Assembly: GCA_016936575.1 (NCBI GenBank)
Contig: JAFGXQ010000097.1
Coordinates: 1-44,431, forward strand
DNA: 44,431 bases
From: Deltaproteobacteria bacterium
Lineage (GTDB): Bacteria; Myxococcota_A; Polyangia; JAAYKL01
Direction of reading: 5' to 3'
In this document: positions 1-8,716 of the stretch, in pieces
Numbering within the stretch: position 1 is the first letter of the stretch
Layout of the letters: every line of letters starts with the position of its first letter
Notes under the pieces: generated by a model
Seen by the model: only the letters and a program-made list of their open reading frames with translations
Databases searched by the model: none
Told to the model about the DNA's origin: nothing
Translations under genes and position numbers: made by a program

Positions 1-10
1 GGCCGTTCTG

Positions 11-37
11 GGGGGCGGCGGCAGATAAACTACCGCC
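11..37. repeat. GC-rich inverted repeat and dispersed 15-mer
   Basis: GGCGG at 17-21 pairs with CCGCC at 33-37 around an 11-base loop. The overlapping 15-mer GGGGGCGGCGGCAGA at 11-25 occurs again, exactly, at 34739-34753 just after lexA. The hairpin lies downstream of the minus-strand TPR lipoprotein gene but has no T-run, so it is not a convincing intrinsic terminator. Nothing else is recognisable in positions 1-96. Confidence 0.35.
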
Positions 38-96
38 CTACAATATTTTTACAGGAATCGGTATTCTTGCGACCACCCTGATTGATCGGCGACGGA

Positions 97-1332
97 CTAT
101 TGACGGATGGGACGCAGGTGGGTGATGTACCAGTCGGTTCCCCAGTTGATGAGCACCTGAATTTCGAAACGGCGTTGTTTTTCTCCCGCTGTCACCGTAA
201 CGGTGTTGCGGGTGCACGACCAGTAGCCGATTTTGTTGGCCTCGGTGCCCGGCGCTTTCCATTTGCAGTTTCCGAGTGCAACGGAATCAACGGTCCATTG
301 CTCACCGGCGAGCCGTGGCTGTTCAAGTGCGATATCCTCTTTATACCACTCAATCAGTTTGTTGTAATAGCGCAGGGGATTGGGCGAATCCTTCACTTTT
401 TCGAATGCCTCTTCGGGGAAGAAGAACGGCATTGCTTCTTCAGTCTTTCCGGTCACGTATGCCTGCAGCAGCTTTTCGGCTCCTTTCACCGCACTGGCAA
501 CGTCGGGTTGTGGCCCTTTTTTCGCGTTTTCCAATGGAACATTGTCGGCCGCGACCGCGTCCATATCGTCAGCTTGCGGTTTTGCCGGCGGTGGATGGTT
601 ACCTATCATGAAAGGATAGGTGAATCCGCGGTAACATGCTGCGAAGTGGGGTAATTCCAATTGCGGAATGAGCTGTTCCAGTTTGTTCACTACGCACTTT
701 TCGGTGTCGGTGCCGGCATGGTCGTCCTTAGCGTAGGCGCGAACAAATTTTCCATCTCCGGATATTAACACCCGAATCGTGATGGGGATAATTTCATTGC
801 TGTCTCGGCAGACGGCTACTTTTCGGGTGAGTTCCCCCAGTTTGCGCTGGTAGTCCTGTACCGGTGGAAAGTATGCCACTTCGCTGTTCGGGTCGGGTTC
901 AGCCGGTTCGTTGCATTGGATGTTGCGATTTTCCAGTGCTTCGAGTGTTTTCAGACGGTGCTCGATTCCGGATCGGAGGGCGATGTTGCCATCTATCTCG
1001 TTTAATATTTTAATTGCCTGCTTGAAGTTTTTTTTCGCCTCGGCGTATCTGCCCAGACGCATGAGTACCGATGCCTGATCGTCGAGCGCCGACGCATAAA
1101 TAGTGCTTTGTGGAGTGGCGAGAGGCAGTGCTTTTTGAAACTGTTCCAACGCTTTTTGGTTATGTCCGGTTTTTTTGAAATCGTACGCTTTTTGGATAAT
1201 GTTCTGATACGCTGTGGGGCCTTTCGGGAGTGCCGGTGGTTTCGACGCATCGTCTTTTTTATTTCCACACGCGCCGATTAGAAAAATGGATAGTAAGTAT
1301 AAAATTAGAGTGTTACGGGGTGATCTGTTCAT
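97..1332 (-). CDS. TPR-containing lipoprotein
   Basis: A 411-residue exported lipoprotein of unknown role. The N-terminus is a lipoprotein signal peptide ending in I-G-A-C (Cys22), followed by Gly-Asn-Lys and a charged stretch. Residues about 40-130 form two to three tetratricopeptide-like helical pairs, the second with the typical L-G-R-Y-x-E-A-K pattern. The middle (about 150-240) has spaced Cys residues and the pattern G-D-G-K-F-V-R followed by E-K-C-V, which resembles TonB-C/AgmX-type domains common in myxobacterial envelope proteins. The last 120 residues are not recognised. The ATG at 1330-1332 is preceded by AAGGA, and a good sigma-70-like promoter lies upstream. It is transcribed away from the next gene and has no operon partner visible in the window. 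Confidence 0.8.
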   Translation of the reverse strand: MNRSPRNTLILYLLSIFLIGACGNKKDDASKPPALPKGPTAYQNIIQKAYDFKKTGHNQKALEQFQKALPLATPQSTIYASALDDQASVLMRLGRYAEAKKNFKQAIKILNEIDGNIALRSGIEHRLKTLEALENRNIQCNEPAEPDPNSEVAYFPPVQDYQRKLGELTRKVAVCRDSNEIIPITIRVLISGDGKFVRAYAKDDHAGTDTEKCVVNKLEQLIPQLELPHFAACYRGFTYPFMIGNHPPPAKPQADDMDAVAADNVPLENAKKGPQPDVASAVKGAEKLLQAYVTGKTEEAMPFFFPEEAFEKVKDSPNPLRYYNKLIEWYKEDIALEQPRLAGEQWTVDSVALGNCKWKAPGTEANKIGYWSCTRNTVTVTAGEKQRRFEIQVLINWGTDWYITHLRPIRQ

Positions 1333-1364
1333 GATAGCAATCCTTGTTGTTCTACAGGCCGAGC

Positions 1365-1393
1365 ATTATAAACCGGGTGCGGTACAATTACAA
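1365..1393 (-). promoter_or_regulatory. Predicted promoter of the TPR lipoprotein gene
   Basis: On the minus strand TTGTAA (1388-1393) and a perfect TATAAT (1365-1370) are separated by exactly 17 bases. The predicted transcript starts about 25 bases upstream of the ATG at 1332 and includes the AAGGA ribosome site. The match is by eye to the sigma-70 consensus. Confidence 0.6.
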
Positions 1394-1440
1394 TGGTCGG
1401 ATTCTGGACGGCATGAACAGGGAACTGGTACATTGCGCAT

Positions 1441-2118
1441 ATGATTTTCACGCGGGTCATAGCTATTCTGCGAAGGCGGCGTATTCCGGTTGCGCTTGTA
1501 GGTTCCTTTTTCTGTCTGGGGGTGGGGTTGACCGTTCGCGCGCAGGGCGATGTACAGGTTGAATCCTCTGACGGAGATTCCGACACATCGACGGAAACCG
1601 ACAATAGTCAGGCGAGTGAGCCGGAAACGGACAAGCGCGAAAAGGAATATCCCCAGTGGGCGGTGGTGAAGCGTCCGGGAGTGTTGATGCCGATTACCAC
1701 CTTGTTCAATCTGCATACTCGGGAATCGCTGCCGATATTCGAACATCCGTCAATTCATCCGGCATTGTTGCAGCACTTCTTTCGGTGTCGGGGATTTGGG
1801 CAGACCACTGAGATGGCGCCGGAACTGATTGAAACGATTCTCAGCGCGGCCAAAGAGTTTAAGTGCAGAAGAATTACGATTATATCCGGATATCGCTCTC
1901 CCAAGTTCAATGATACATTGGCCAAAAAAGGAAGGCGGGTAGCAGCCGAGAGTCGCCATATGCGCGGGCAGGCAGTTGATTTCAGAGCTGATACGGCCGA
2001 TGCGTCACAACTCGGAAAATGGTTGAAAGAGCATTTTGAAGGCGGGGTTGGAATCTATAAAAACGACAACTTCGTGCATATTGATGTGGGCCCGAAACGC
2101 AGTTGGATGGGACATTAG
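1441..2118 (+). CDS. Exported M15/DUF882-type peptidoglycan peptidase-like protein
   Basis: A 225-residue exported protein of the DUF882/YcbK branch of the M15 (VanY-like) peptidases. Residues 1-35 are a basic, then hydrophobic signal peptide with A-Q after it, followed by an acidic low-complexity linker to about residue 70. The catalytic region carries S-G-Y-R-S-P, S-R-H-M-R-G-Q-A-V-D-F and F-V-H-I-D-V; the His, Asp and final His are the expected zinc ligands. Family members cut peptide cross-links in peptidoglycan in the periplasm, so wall remodelling is inferred. The ATG at 1441 has no strong ribosome site just before it. A thioredoxin-like gene starts 47 bases after the stop and may be cotranscribed. 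Confidence 0.85.
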   Translation: MIFTRVIAILRRRRIPVALVGSFFCLGVGLTVRAQGDVQVESSDGDSDTSTETDNSQASEPETDKREKEYPQWAVVKRPGVLMPITTLFNLHTRESLPIFEHPSIHPALLQHFFRCRGFGQTTEMAPELIETILSAAKEFKCRRITIISGYRSPKFNDTLAKKGRRVAAESRHMRGQAVDFRADTADASQLGKWLKEHFEGGVGIYKNDNFVHIDVGPKRSWMGH

Positions 2119-2165
2119 TCGAAAAACAGTTGGATGTGCGGAGCAGAGGCATTATAGATAGGAGC

Positions 2166-2768
2166 ATGAGCAGTAAAAATTCACTCCGCAAACTATCAAA
2201 TGCCCAAATTGCGATTCTATTCGTTATAGCCAGTGCGTTCGGAATCTTCATGATTCAGTATTTTTCTCATATCCGCGAAGGCCTGAGCCATTTCGCCGAA
2301 GCGGAATATCAGATTGTCGCTCCCGATTTTATCGCGCCGGAATCCAAAGCCCGGAAGGTGCCTGATTTCACTTTGGTGGATCGTTCCAGTCGGCCGGTGA
2401 AGCTGAGCCAATTTGATTCCCTCGATGTTTTGGTGGTGAACGTCTGGAGTTCGGGGTGTCCGGTGTGCCGGCAGGAGATTCCCTCATTGACGGAGCTTGA
2501 CCGTCGGCTGTCGTCGCTTGACGATGTGGCATTGGTGACCATTGCGATTGCTGAAGACTGGGAAGAAGTGTCGTCTTATTTTCCCAAGGGTACGAACTTG
2601 CGGATTTTATTTGATAAAGATGATTCCGTAGGGAATGGGGTTTTTCATACGGAAAAGTATCCGGAAACGTTTATCCTCGACAAGCAGCGCAGAATTCGGG
2701 CGAGGTTTGACGGCCCACGCAACTGGCATGGGGATACCTTCATCAATTACGTTCAGTCCTTCCTGTAA
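2166..2768 (+). CDS. TlpA/ResA-like thioredoxin-family protein, membrane anchored
   Basis: A 200-residue protein from the ATG at 2166. Residues about 13-35 form one hydrophobic N-terminal anchor, so the C-terminal domain should face the periplasm. The domain has the AhpC/TSA-Redoxin layout: P-D-F-T-L-V-D near residue 63, then a CxxC motif in W-S-S-G-C-P-V-C-R-Q-E, then F-I-L-D-K-Q-R-R-I and G-D-T-F. Proteins of this kind reduce disulfides in exported proteins or cytochrome c apoproteins; the substrate here is unknown. AGGAG sits only one base from the ATG, which is too close for a good ribosome site, so the in-frame TTG at 2103 (221 residues) remains a possible start, though it overlaps the previous gene. 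Confidence 0.82.
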   Translation: MSSKNSLRKLSNAQIAILFVIASAFGIFMIQYFSHIREGLSHFAEAEYQIVAPDFIAPESKARKVPDFTLVDRSSRPVKLSQFDSLDVLVVNVWSSGCPVCRQEIPSLTELDRRLSSLDDVALVTIAIAEDWEEVSSYFPKGTNLRILFDKDDSVGNGVFHTEKYPETFILDKQRRIRARFDGPRNWHGDTFINYVQSFL

Positions 2769-2828
2769 TTCGGTTTTAAATTGCGGTTTCGCTTGTTTTG
2801 AGATGGGCAGCAAATCTTCATTGTTTGC

Positions 2829-2857
2829 TTGTACCGAACGACATCTCGTTTTATAAA
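2829..2857 (+). promoter_or_regulatory. Possible leuS promoter
   Basis: TTGTAC (2829-2834), a 17-base spacer and TATAAA (2852-2857) lie about 60 bases upstream of leuS. The -35 match is weak and the -10 match good. The gap 2769-2918 holds no other recognisable element and no tRNA. Confidence 0.35.
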
Positions 2858-2918
2858 GGCGACCGTTAAAAAAGCCCGGCGGATATAAATATCGAGGGTA
2901 TAGAGTGGAGTTGGATTA

Positions 2919-5540
2919 ATGACAGCGAAATATAAACCGAATTCAATCGAAACGAAATGGCAGCAATACTGGGAAGAACAGCGTACGTTTTATACACGGG
3001 AAGACTCCGATGCGCCGAAATTCTATATGCTGGAAATGTTTCCCTACCCGTCGGGGCGGCTTCATATGGGTCATGTGCGGAATTATTCGATTGGAGATGT
3101 GGTCGCCCGCTATAAATTGAAATGCGGGTACAATGTGATGCATCCGTTCGGATGGGATGCGTTCGGGTTGCCGGCCGAAAACGCCGCAATCGAACGGGGG
3201 GTTCATCCTGCGGGGTGGACCTATTCCAACATCAAGGATATGCGCGGCCAGTTGCAGAAACTGGGGCTGGGGTACGACTGGGATCGGGAAATCGCTACCT
3301 GTCACCCCGAATACTATCGCTGGGAACAACAGATTTTTTTACGGGCGTTTGAAAAAGGGTTGGTATATCGCAAGAAGGCACTGGTGAACTGGTCTGAAAA
3401 GATGCAGACCGTATTGGCAAATGAGCAGGTTATCGACGGCGTTGACTATCGCTACGGATTGCCGGTGGTTCAGAAAGAGCTGACGCAGTGGTTTTTCAAA
3501 ACTACCGCCTACGCGGAGCAATTGCTCGATGGGATTGACAATGAACTCGATGAGAACTGGCCCAAGCGCGTGGTTTTAGAACAGCGCTCCCGAATCGGCA
3601 AAAGTCACGGCGCCAAAGTAGTGTTCACCCTTGAAGAAGAAATTGACGGGGAAACGGAACTGCCGGTTTTCACCACGCGCCCCGACACCTTGTGGGGCGT
3701 TACGTTCATGAGCCTCGCGGCGGAACACCCCATGGCGCTGAAATTGGCCGCGGGAACCGATAAAGATACTGAAGTGAACGCGTTTGTGCAAAAAGTGTTG
3801 GCCGAAGACAAACGAAAACGCGGTTCTGAAGATTACGAGAAACAGGGGGTATTCACCGGCCGCTATTGCGTTAATCCGGTAAATGGAACCCGGGTGCCGG
3901 TGTATGTCGCCAACTTTGTATTGATGGATTACGGTACCGGTGCAGTGATGGCGGTACCCGCACACGATCAACGGGATTTTGAATTTGCAAAAAAATACGA
4001 TTTGCCTATCAAGGTGGTAATTCATCCTGATGAGAACAGTTCACTGGACGCGGCGACAATGGAGAGTGCGTATACCGAGGACGGTGTGCAGGTGAATTCC
4101 GAGCAGTTCGATGGAATGAATAACCGGGACGCCATTGAAAAAATTGCCGATTATCTTGCGGAAAAAGGGTGGGGGGGAAAAACCATCAATTACCGACTGC
4201 GCGACTGGTGCGTGTCGAGACAGCGGTACTGGGGCGCGCCCATTCCGGTTATTTACTGCGATAAATGTGATGTGGTTCCGGTTCCAGAAGATCAGTTGCC
4301 GGTGATGTTGCCCGAAAATGTGAAGTTTGAAGCTGAAGGGGGCTCTCCACTGGCTAAATGCGAAGAATTTGTACACACTACCTGTCCGAAATGCGGCGGT
4401 CCGGCTCGCCGGGAAACCGATACATTCGATACCTTCATGGAGTCTTCGTGGTATCAGCTTCGCTACGCGTCTCCGCGATATACCGACGGTCCGGTGGATC
4501 CGGCGGCAATTGAAAAATGGTTGCCGGTTGATCAGTATATCGGCGGTATTGAGCACGCTGTCGGCCATCTGATGTACAGCCGCTTTTACCATCGTCTGAT
4601 GCAGGACTTGGGATACTTTCCGAAGTCGGTATCTTCGGAACCGTTTAAAAAGCTGCTGACCCAGGGCATGGTATGCAAAGAGACCCGGTACACGCTCGAC
4701 GAAAACGGAAACCCCAAATGGCATACCGATGACGATATTGACGAGAACGGAAACAGCAGAATCAATGGTGAAAAGGTGTTGACCGGACGAGTCGAAAAAA
4801 TGTCGAAGTCCAAGTACAACGGCGTGGATCCTGAAGCGATCATGGCCCGGTACGGCGTGGATTCGGCACGATTGTTTGTGCTGTTTGCCTCACCGCCTGA
4901 AAATGACCTTGTCTGGAAGGATGAGGGCGTGGATGGGGTGCATCGTTTTTTGAGTCGGGTATGGAATATGGTGCAACAGCGCAAAGAGGCACTGGTAGCG
5001 GCTGCTTCGTTTACGGGCAGCCCTGATTCGCTCAGCGCCGCCGGAAAAGAGCTGCACAAGCTGACACATCAGACCATTATGGGTGTGACAGGAGACGTGG
5101 ACGGACGGTTTCATTTCAATACTGCTATCGCCAAGTGTATGGAATTCATGAACGTTATTTCAAAGTTTACGCCGGCGGCCGGAAACGACGCGGATGCGTC
5201 GGTACAAAAGGATGCGGTGTTGGCATTGGTAAATTTATTGTCGGTGTTCGCACCGCATGTGTGCGAAGAGATGTGGCAGCAACTCGGTCAGGAAGGGAGT
5301 ATCTCTACTGTGCCGTGGCCGTCGTATGATGAAGATGCAGTCAAAGAAAGCACCATCACCATCGCGATTCAGGTTATGGGGAAAATGCGGGGAACCGTTG
5401 AAGCGCCGGCGGGGTGCAGCAAGGACGAAATGGAAAAACTGGCGTTTGCACATGACAACATTCAAAAGCATATTGAAGGTAAGACGGTGCGAAAGGTTAT
5501 TGTCGTGCCTGGAAAGCTTGTCAATATCGTAGCGAATTGA
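2919..5540 (+). CDS. leuS: Leucyl-tRNA synthetase
   Basis: Charges tRNA-Leu with leucine in the cytoplasm (class Ia synthetase). The protein has 873 residues, the usual bacterial length. The HIGH signature appears as H-M-G-H at residues 49-52 after F-P-Y-P-S-G, and the KMSKS loop is K-M-S-K-S at 627-631. Between them are the CP1 editing domain (T-T-R-P-D-T-L and the G-T-G-A-V-M-A-V-P-A-H-D motif) and zinc-type Cys pairs near 450-490 (C-D-K-C and C-P-K-C). The C-terminal anticodon-binding and LeuRS-specific domains are complete. A GTGGAG ribosome site precedes the ATG. The map gene begins six bases after the stop, so the two are probably cotranscribed. Confidence 0.98.
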   Translation: MTAKYKPNSIETKWQQYWEEQRTFYTREDSDAPKFYMLEMFPYPSGRLHMGHVRNYSIGDVVARYKLKCGYNVMHPFGWDAFGLPAENAAIERGVHPAGWTYSNIKDMRGQLQKLGLGYDWDREIATCHPEYYRWEQQIFLRAFEKGLVYRKKALVNWSEKMQTVLANEQVIDGVDYRYGLPVVQKELTQWFFKTTAYAEQLLDGIDNELDENWPKRVVLEQRSRIGKSHGAKVVFTLEEEIDGETELPVFTTRPDTLWGVTFMSLAAEHPMALKLAAGTDKDTEVNAFVQKVLAEDKRKRGSEDYEKQGVFTGRYCVNPVNGTRVPVYVANFVLMDYGTGAVMAVPAHDQRDFEFAKKYDLPIKVVIHPDENSSLDAATMESAYTEDGVQVNSEQFDGMNNRDAIEKIADYLAEKGWGGKTINYRLRDWCVSRQRYWGAPIPVIYCDKCDVVPVPEDQLPVMLPENVKFEAEGGSPLAKCEEFVHTTCPKCGGPARRETDTFDTFMESSWYQLRYASPRYTDGPVDPAAIEKWLPVDQYIGGIEHAVGHLMYSRFYHRLMQDLGYFPKSVSSEPFKKLLTQGMVCKETRYTLDENGNPKWHTDDDIDENGNSRINGEKVLTGRVEKMSKSKYNGVDPEAIMARYGVDSARLFVLFASPPENDLVWKDEGVDGVHRFLSRVWNMVQQRKEALVAAASFTGSPDSLSAAGKELHKLTHQTIMGVTGDVDGRFHFNTAIAKCMEFMNVISKFTPAAGNDADASVQKDAVLALVNLLSVFAPHVCEEMWQQLGQEGSISTVPWPSYDEDAVKESTITIAIQVMGKMRGTVEAPAGCSKDEMEKLAFAHDNIQKHIEGKTVRKVIVVPGKLVNIVAN

Positions 5541-5546
5541 GATCTG

Positions 5547-6332
5547 ATGGGAAACATAATTATTAAAAATGAATCTGATCTGGCGGAAATGCGCAAGGCG
5601 TGCAAACTGGCATCGCGTACGCTGGTGGAGGCCGGAAAACTGATAGAACCCGGCATCACCACGGACAGTATTAATCAATTTGTGCATGAGTATACACTGC
5701 GGCATAACGCCAAACCCGCTCCGCTCGGGTATCGTGGGTATCCAAAGAGTGTGTGTACTTCTGTCAATGAGGTGATTTGTCACGGCATTCCGAGTAACCG
5801 TGTGTTACAGGAAGGCGACATTATCAATGTTGACGTTACCTCAATTCTCAATGGATGGCACGGTGATGTTTCTGCCACTTTTTATGTGGGAGAGGTCAGT
5901 GACGAGGCGAAGAAGCTGGTGGAGGTCACTCGTGAATGTTTGCAAAAATCGATTGCAATCGTGAAACCGGGTGTACGCCTGGGTGATATCGGTGCGTTGA
6001 TTCAACAGTATGCGGAGTCCCGTGGGTATTCGGTGGTGAGGGATTTTGTGGGTCACGGCATCGGTCGCTCGTTTCATGAGGCGCCGCAGGTGACGCATTT
6101 CGGCAAAGCAGGCAGGGGACAACGGCTTGCAAAAGGAATGACCTTCACCATTGAGCCGATGATCAATCAGGGCGACTTCCGTACGCGTATTCTCGACGAC
6201 GACTGGACCGCGATAACCATAGACGGCAAATTATCCGCCCAATTTGAACATACCATCGCCGTTACCGAAAACGGTGTCGAAGTGATGACCGCCTTCGATG
6301 AACCCCTGCTCCACAGCGAAGTATTCCCGTAG
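5547..6332 (+). CDS. map: Type I methionine aminopeptidase
   Basis: Removes the initiator methionine from nascent proteins. At 261 residues it matches the bacterial type I family. All five metal ligands are in context: Asp in N-V-D-V-T, Asp in H-G-D-V-S, His in G-H-G-I-G, Glu in T-I-E-P-M and Glu in Q-F-E-H-T. The substrate-side His in V-I-C-H-G-I-P is also present. No N-terminal SEC-C extension is seen. It follows leuS by six bases without a strong ribosome site of its own, suggesting translational coupling. The pairing of two translation-related housekeeping genes supports the call. Confidence 0.97.
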   Translation: MGNIIIKNESDLAEMRKACKLASRTLVEAGKLIEPGITTDSINQFVHEYTLRHNAKPAPLGYRGYPKSVCTSVNEVICHGIPSNRVLQEGDIINVDVTSILNGWHGDVSATFYVGEVSDEAKKLVEVTRECLQKSIAIVKPGVRLGDIGALIQQYAESRGYSVVRDFVGHGIGRSFHEAPQVTHFGKAGRGQRLAKGMTFTIEPMINQGDFRTRILDDDWTAITIDGKLSAQFEHTIAVTENGVEVMTAFDEPLLHSEVFP

Positions 6333-6378
6333 TCTGCCGCTGTATACGCTTTCACATGTTGCTGGAATCCGGTAGACT
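6331..6378. repeat. Inverted repeat between map and the TMTC-like gene
   Basis: AGTCTGCCG (6331-6339) can pair with CGGTAGACT (6370-6378), nine pairs with one G-T, around a 30-base loop. It begins inside the map stop codon and ends five bases before the next ATG. The long loop and absent T-run argue against a simple terminator; an operator or an RNA stem that hides the ribosome site is possible. Confidence 0.3.
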
Positions 6379-6383
6379 GCGAG

Positions 6384-7952
6384 ATGCCGATGAATAAGTT
6401 GACTACCAGAAGTTGGATTGCGCGGTTGCGGTTCCCGGTGATTTCACTGGTGCTGTTGTGCGCTGTGTACGGCGCGTCGTTGAATGGAAATTTTCTCAAG
6501 TGGGATGACGATCGGTTTGTGCAGAATAATCCTCACGTGAGTGAATTGTCTGTTTCGAACATACAGTGGGCATTTTCGGACTTGCGTTTTGAGAGTTATC
6601 AGCCCCTGCATATGATTTCCTATATGTTTGACGGCAGTTTCTGGGCAGGGAAGCCGATTGGCTACAAAATTCACAACCTGGTGCTGCTGTACCTTGCAGG
6701 TCTTTTGCTTTTCAGTCTGTTGCGGAAAATGACGGGGGCAGAGTGGGCCGCAGTTGCCGGAACGGCGTTGTTTCTGGCGGCACCTCACCGAGTTGAATCC
6801 GTTGCCTGGATCAGTGCACGCAAAGATGTGCTCGCGTTGGTTTTGGCACTGCTGGTATGGCATGTTCATTTGATAGAACCCGAAAAAACATGGCGGTTCT
6901 GGATGCTCCGGGCGGCTGAATTGCTGCTGTTCGGATTGGCGCTGCTGAGCAAGTCGTCGGTATTCGTTCTGCCGTTTATGATTCTGGTTGCGGATGTGGC
7001 CATCCGCCGCCGCTCGGCGGTTCGGTCATTGGCGGGTTGCGCGTTGCCGATAGTGGTCGCGGTCGGGGTAGCCGTGTTTCTGCCGATGCTATGGGCAAAA
7101 TCGCAGCTGGTGAATGCCGATGCGCCCAAAGATACATTGTCACGCATTGGTTTGGTATGTTGGAGTGCGGGTCATTATATACGCAGCATTGTGTGGCCGT
7201 TTTCGTTGTCACCGCTATATGCGGCGCCACCGTTTGAGTCACTTCGAATGTGGGCCTTCGGCGGAATGGCAATTGGAGTTGGTGGAATTGTTCTATCCGT
7301 GCGGTTTCGTCATGTGCTGCACAAGTATTTTTCGTTTATCGGGGCGTTACTGATGGTAGCTTTTGCACTCGCACCGTTTTTAAACGTTGTTCCCATGTAT
7401 TACTGGGTGGCCGATCGATATCTGTTGTTTCCGTCTGTAGGGGTGTCTGTTCTGGTTGCTTTGGCAATCGCGGCAATTGAAAAAAGGGCAGCTCCTTTGC
7501 CGCAACGCATGGTTCTTGTTTCTCTGGTTGTGCTTGTCGTTGGTATTCTTTCGTGGCGCTCCGCCGTTGACGCCATGCAATGGAAACAATCCGACACCAT
7601 GTTTGAACTTGCGGTGAAACGTCAGCCGAATTCCTTCTGGGCCCACATGAAGCTCGGTGAAGTGCTGCGCGACGCAAAGAAGTACGCCGCCTCGGAGGAA
7701 CAATACCGTGAGGCACGCCGTATTCGGCCGTTATCACCGTCTGCATTGGGCGGTGTATATTGGACCGCGTTCGCACAAGACATTTCCGAACACCCGGAGT
7801 TGGGTGCGGTAGATGCCGAAAACGTCACCGGCTATTTTGTGCACATCGCATCGTCGCCGCCTCAACTGCGACGTCTGCTCGAAAAGTTAAAGCAAACCCG
7901 ATGCCATCGCGCAGCAAGCGTGGTGCAGGAGCGATTAGACGAAATGCGCTGA
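6384..7952 (+). CDS. TMTC-like polyprenyl-phosphate-mannose O-mannosyltransferase (membrane, TPR)
   Basis: A 522-residue polytopic membrane protein resembling the eukaryotic TMTC1-4 family and bacterial relatives, which move mannose from a polyprenyl phosphate carrier to Ser/Thr of exported proteins. Residues 1-430 contain about ten hydrophobic segments. Family motifs are the acidic pair in the first external loop (W-D-D-D, 40-43), Y-Q-P-L-H (72-76) and H-R-V-E-S-V-A-W-I-S-A-R-K-D (135-148). A soluble C-terminal part from about 435 contains at least one TPR-like pair, much shorter than in animal TMTCs. The neighbouring convergent gene encodes the enzyme that would make the donor. Bacterial enzyme activity is inferred, not shown. 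Two in-frame ATGs (6384, 6390) are possible starts. Confidence 0.75.
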   Translation: MPMNKLTTRSWIARLRFPVISLVLLCAVYGASLNGNFLKWDDDRFVQNNPHVSELSVSNIQWAFSDLRFESYQPLHMISYMFDGSFWAGKPIGYKIHNLVLLYLAGLLLFSLLRKMTGAEWAAVAGTALFLAAPHRVESVAWISARKDVLALVLALLVWHVHLIEPEKTWRFWMLRAAELLLFGLALLSKSSVFVLPFMILVADVAIRRRSAVRSLAGCALPIVVAVGVAVFLPMLWAKSQLVNADAPKDTLSRIGLVCWSAGHYIRSIVWPFSLSPLYAAPPFESLRMWAFGGMAIGVGGIVLSVRFRHVLHKYFSFIGALLMVAFALAPFLNVVPMYYWVADRYLLFPSVGVSVLVALAIAAIEKRAAPLPQRMVLVSLVVLVVGILSWRSAVDAMQWKQSDTMFELAVKRQPNSFWAHMKLGEVLRDAKKYAASEEQYREARRIRPLSPSALGGVYWTAFAQDISEHPELGAVDAENVTGYFVHIASSPPQLRRLLEKLKQTRCHRAASVVQERLDEMR

Positions 7953-7965
7953 TGTGTGCACCTCG

Positions 7966-7981
7966 GCGGATTTCCGCTTTT
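7966..7981 (+). terminator. Small hairpin with T-run after the TMTC-like gene
   Basis: GCGG (7966-7969), loop ATTT, CCGC (7974-7977) and then TTTT. The stem is short (4-5 pairs). It lies between two convergent genes and touches the last codon of the minus-strand gene, a common place for a terminator. Confidence 0.4.
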
Positions 7982-8708
7982 AAAAACCTGCGTTTTTTAG
8001 AAGATGTCGCAGTCGCAGTTCCAGGGTGCGGGAGATGGCGTCGACGATGATGCGGGGCGTGATTTTGGATTTACCGTGAATTCGGGGTAAAAACACAATC
8101 GGAAACTCGGTGTAACTCGCTCCGGCATGAAAACATCGGTATTTCAGCTCCACCTGAAAGAAGTATTCGTCCGATAAAAAGGAATCGAAATCAATTTTTG
8201 TCAGAATCGTGCGGTGGAATCCGTTGAACCCGGCGGTCACATCACTGAACGGTACGCCCAGAATCGTTTTCGAGTATGCTGTGCCGAACGCTGACAACAC
8301 CTTGCGGTGGAACCCCCAGTCCGGTGCGCCGCCGTCAGCCACTCGTCTTGATGCGATAACCATCTGGTATTCTTCCAGAAGAGAAATCATTGTGGGCAGG
8401 TGTTTGGGATGATGGGAGCCATCGGCGTCAAACTGAATGAACGTTTCAAATTCCATTGCAATCCCCCATTCGAATGCGGCGCGATGCGCTGCGCCCAGTC
8501 CCTGCTTCTGAGCGCGGTGCAACACGTGGATTCTGTCTGATGACTGAGCCAGCGCGTCGGCGGCTGCGCCGGTGCCGTCAGGAGAATTGTCGTCAATGAT
8601 CAGTACCTGACCGTTACCGATATGCGCCAATACCTGTGGGACGATTCTATCGATATTCTCGATTTCGTTGTATGTGGGGATGCAGACAAGTAATTTGCGT
8701 GTGTCCAT
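7980..8708 (-). CDS. Polyprenyl-phosphate mannosyltransferase (DPM1-like, GT2)
   Basis: Transfers mannose from GDP-mannose to a polyprenyl phosphate on the cytoplasmic face of the membrane. The 242-residue protein is a full GT2 domain of the DPM1/Ppm1 type: C-I-P-T-Y-N-E near residue 9, D-D-N-S-P-D-G-T at 39-46, Q-K-Q-G-L-G-A-A at 68-74, the metal-binding D-A-D-G-S-H-H-P at 94-101, and S-R-R with G-F-N-G-F downstream. It has no C-terminal membrane helices, like human DPM1 and unlike yeast Dpm1. It lies eight bases after the GT4 gene in the same direction and converges on the TMTC-like gene, a pairing that fits donor synthesis and donor use. Glucose instead of mannose cannot be excluded. Confidence 0.88.
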   Translation of the reverse strand: MDTRKLLVCIPTYNEIENIDRIVPQVLAHIGNGQVLIIDDNSPDGTGAAADALAQSSDRIHVLHRAQKQGLGAAHRAAFEWGIAMEFETFIQFDADGSHHPKHLPTMISLLEEYQMVIASRRVADGGAPDWGFHRKVLSAFGTAYSKTILGVPFSDVTAGFNGFHRTILTKIDFDSFLSDEYFFQVELKYRCFHAGASYTEFPIVFLPRIHGKSKITPRIIVDAISRTLELRLRHLLKNAGF

Positions 8709-8716
8709 AAAAACGA

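Noticed and set aside
4041..4724. 227-codon minus-strand frame inside leuS
   Set aside because: leuS is intact and conserved on the plus strand; the reverse frame is a shadow.
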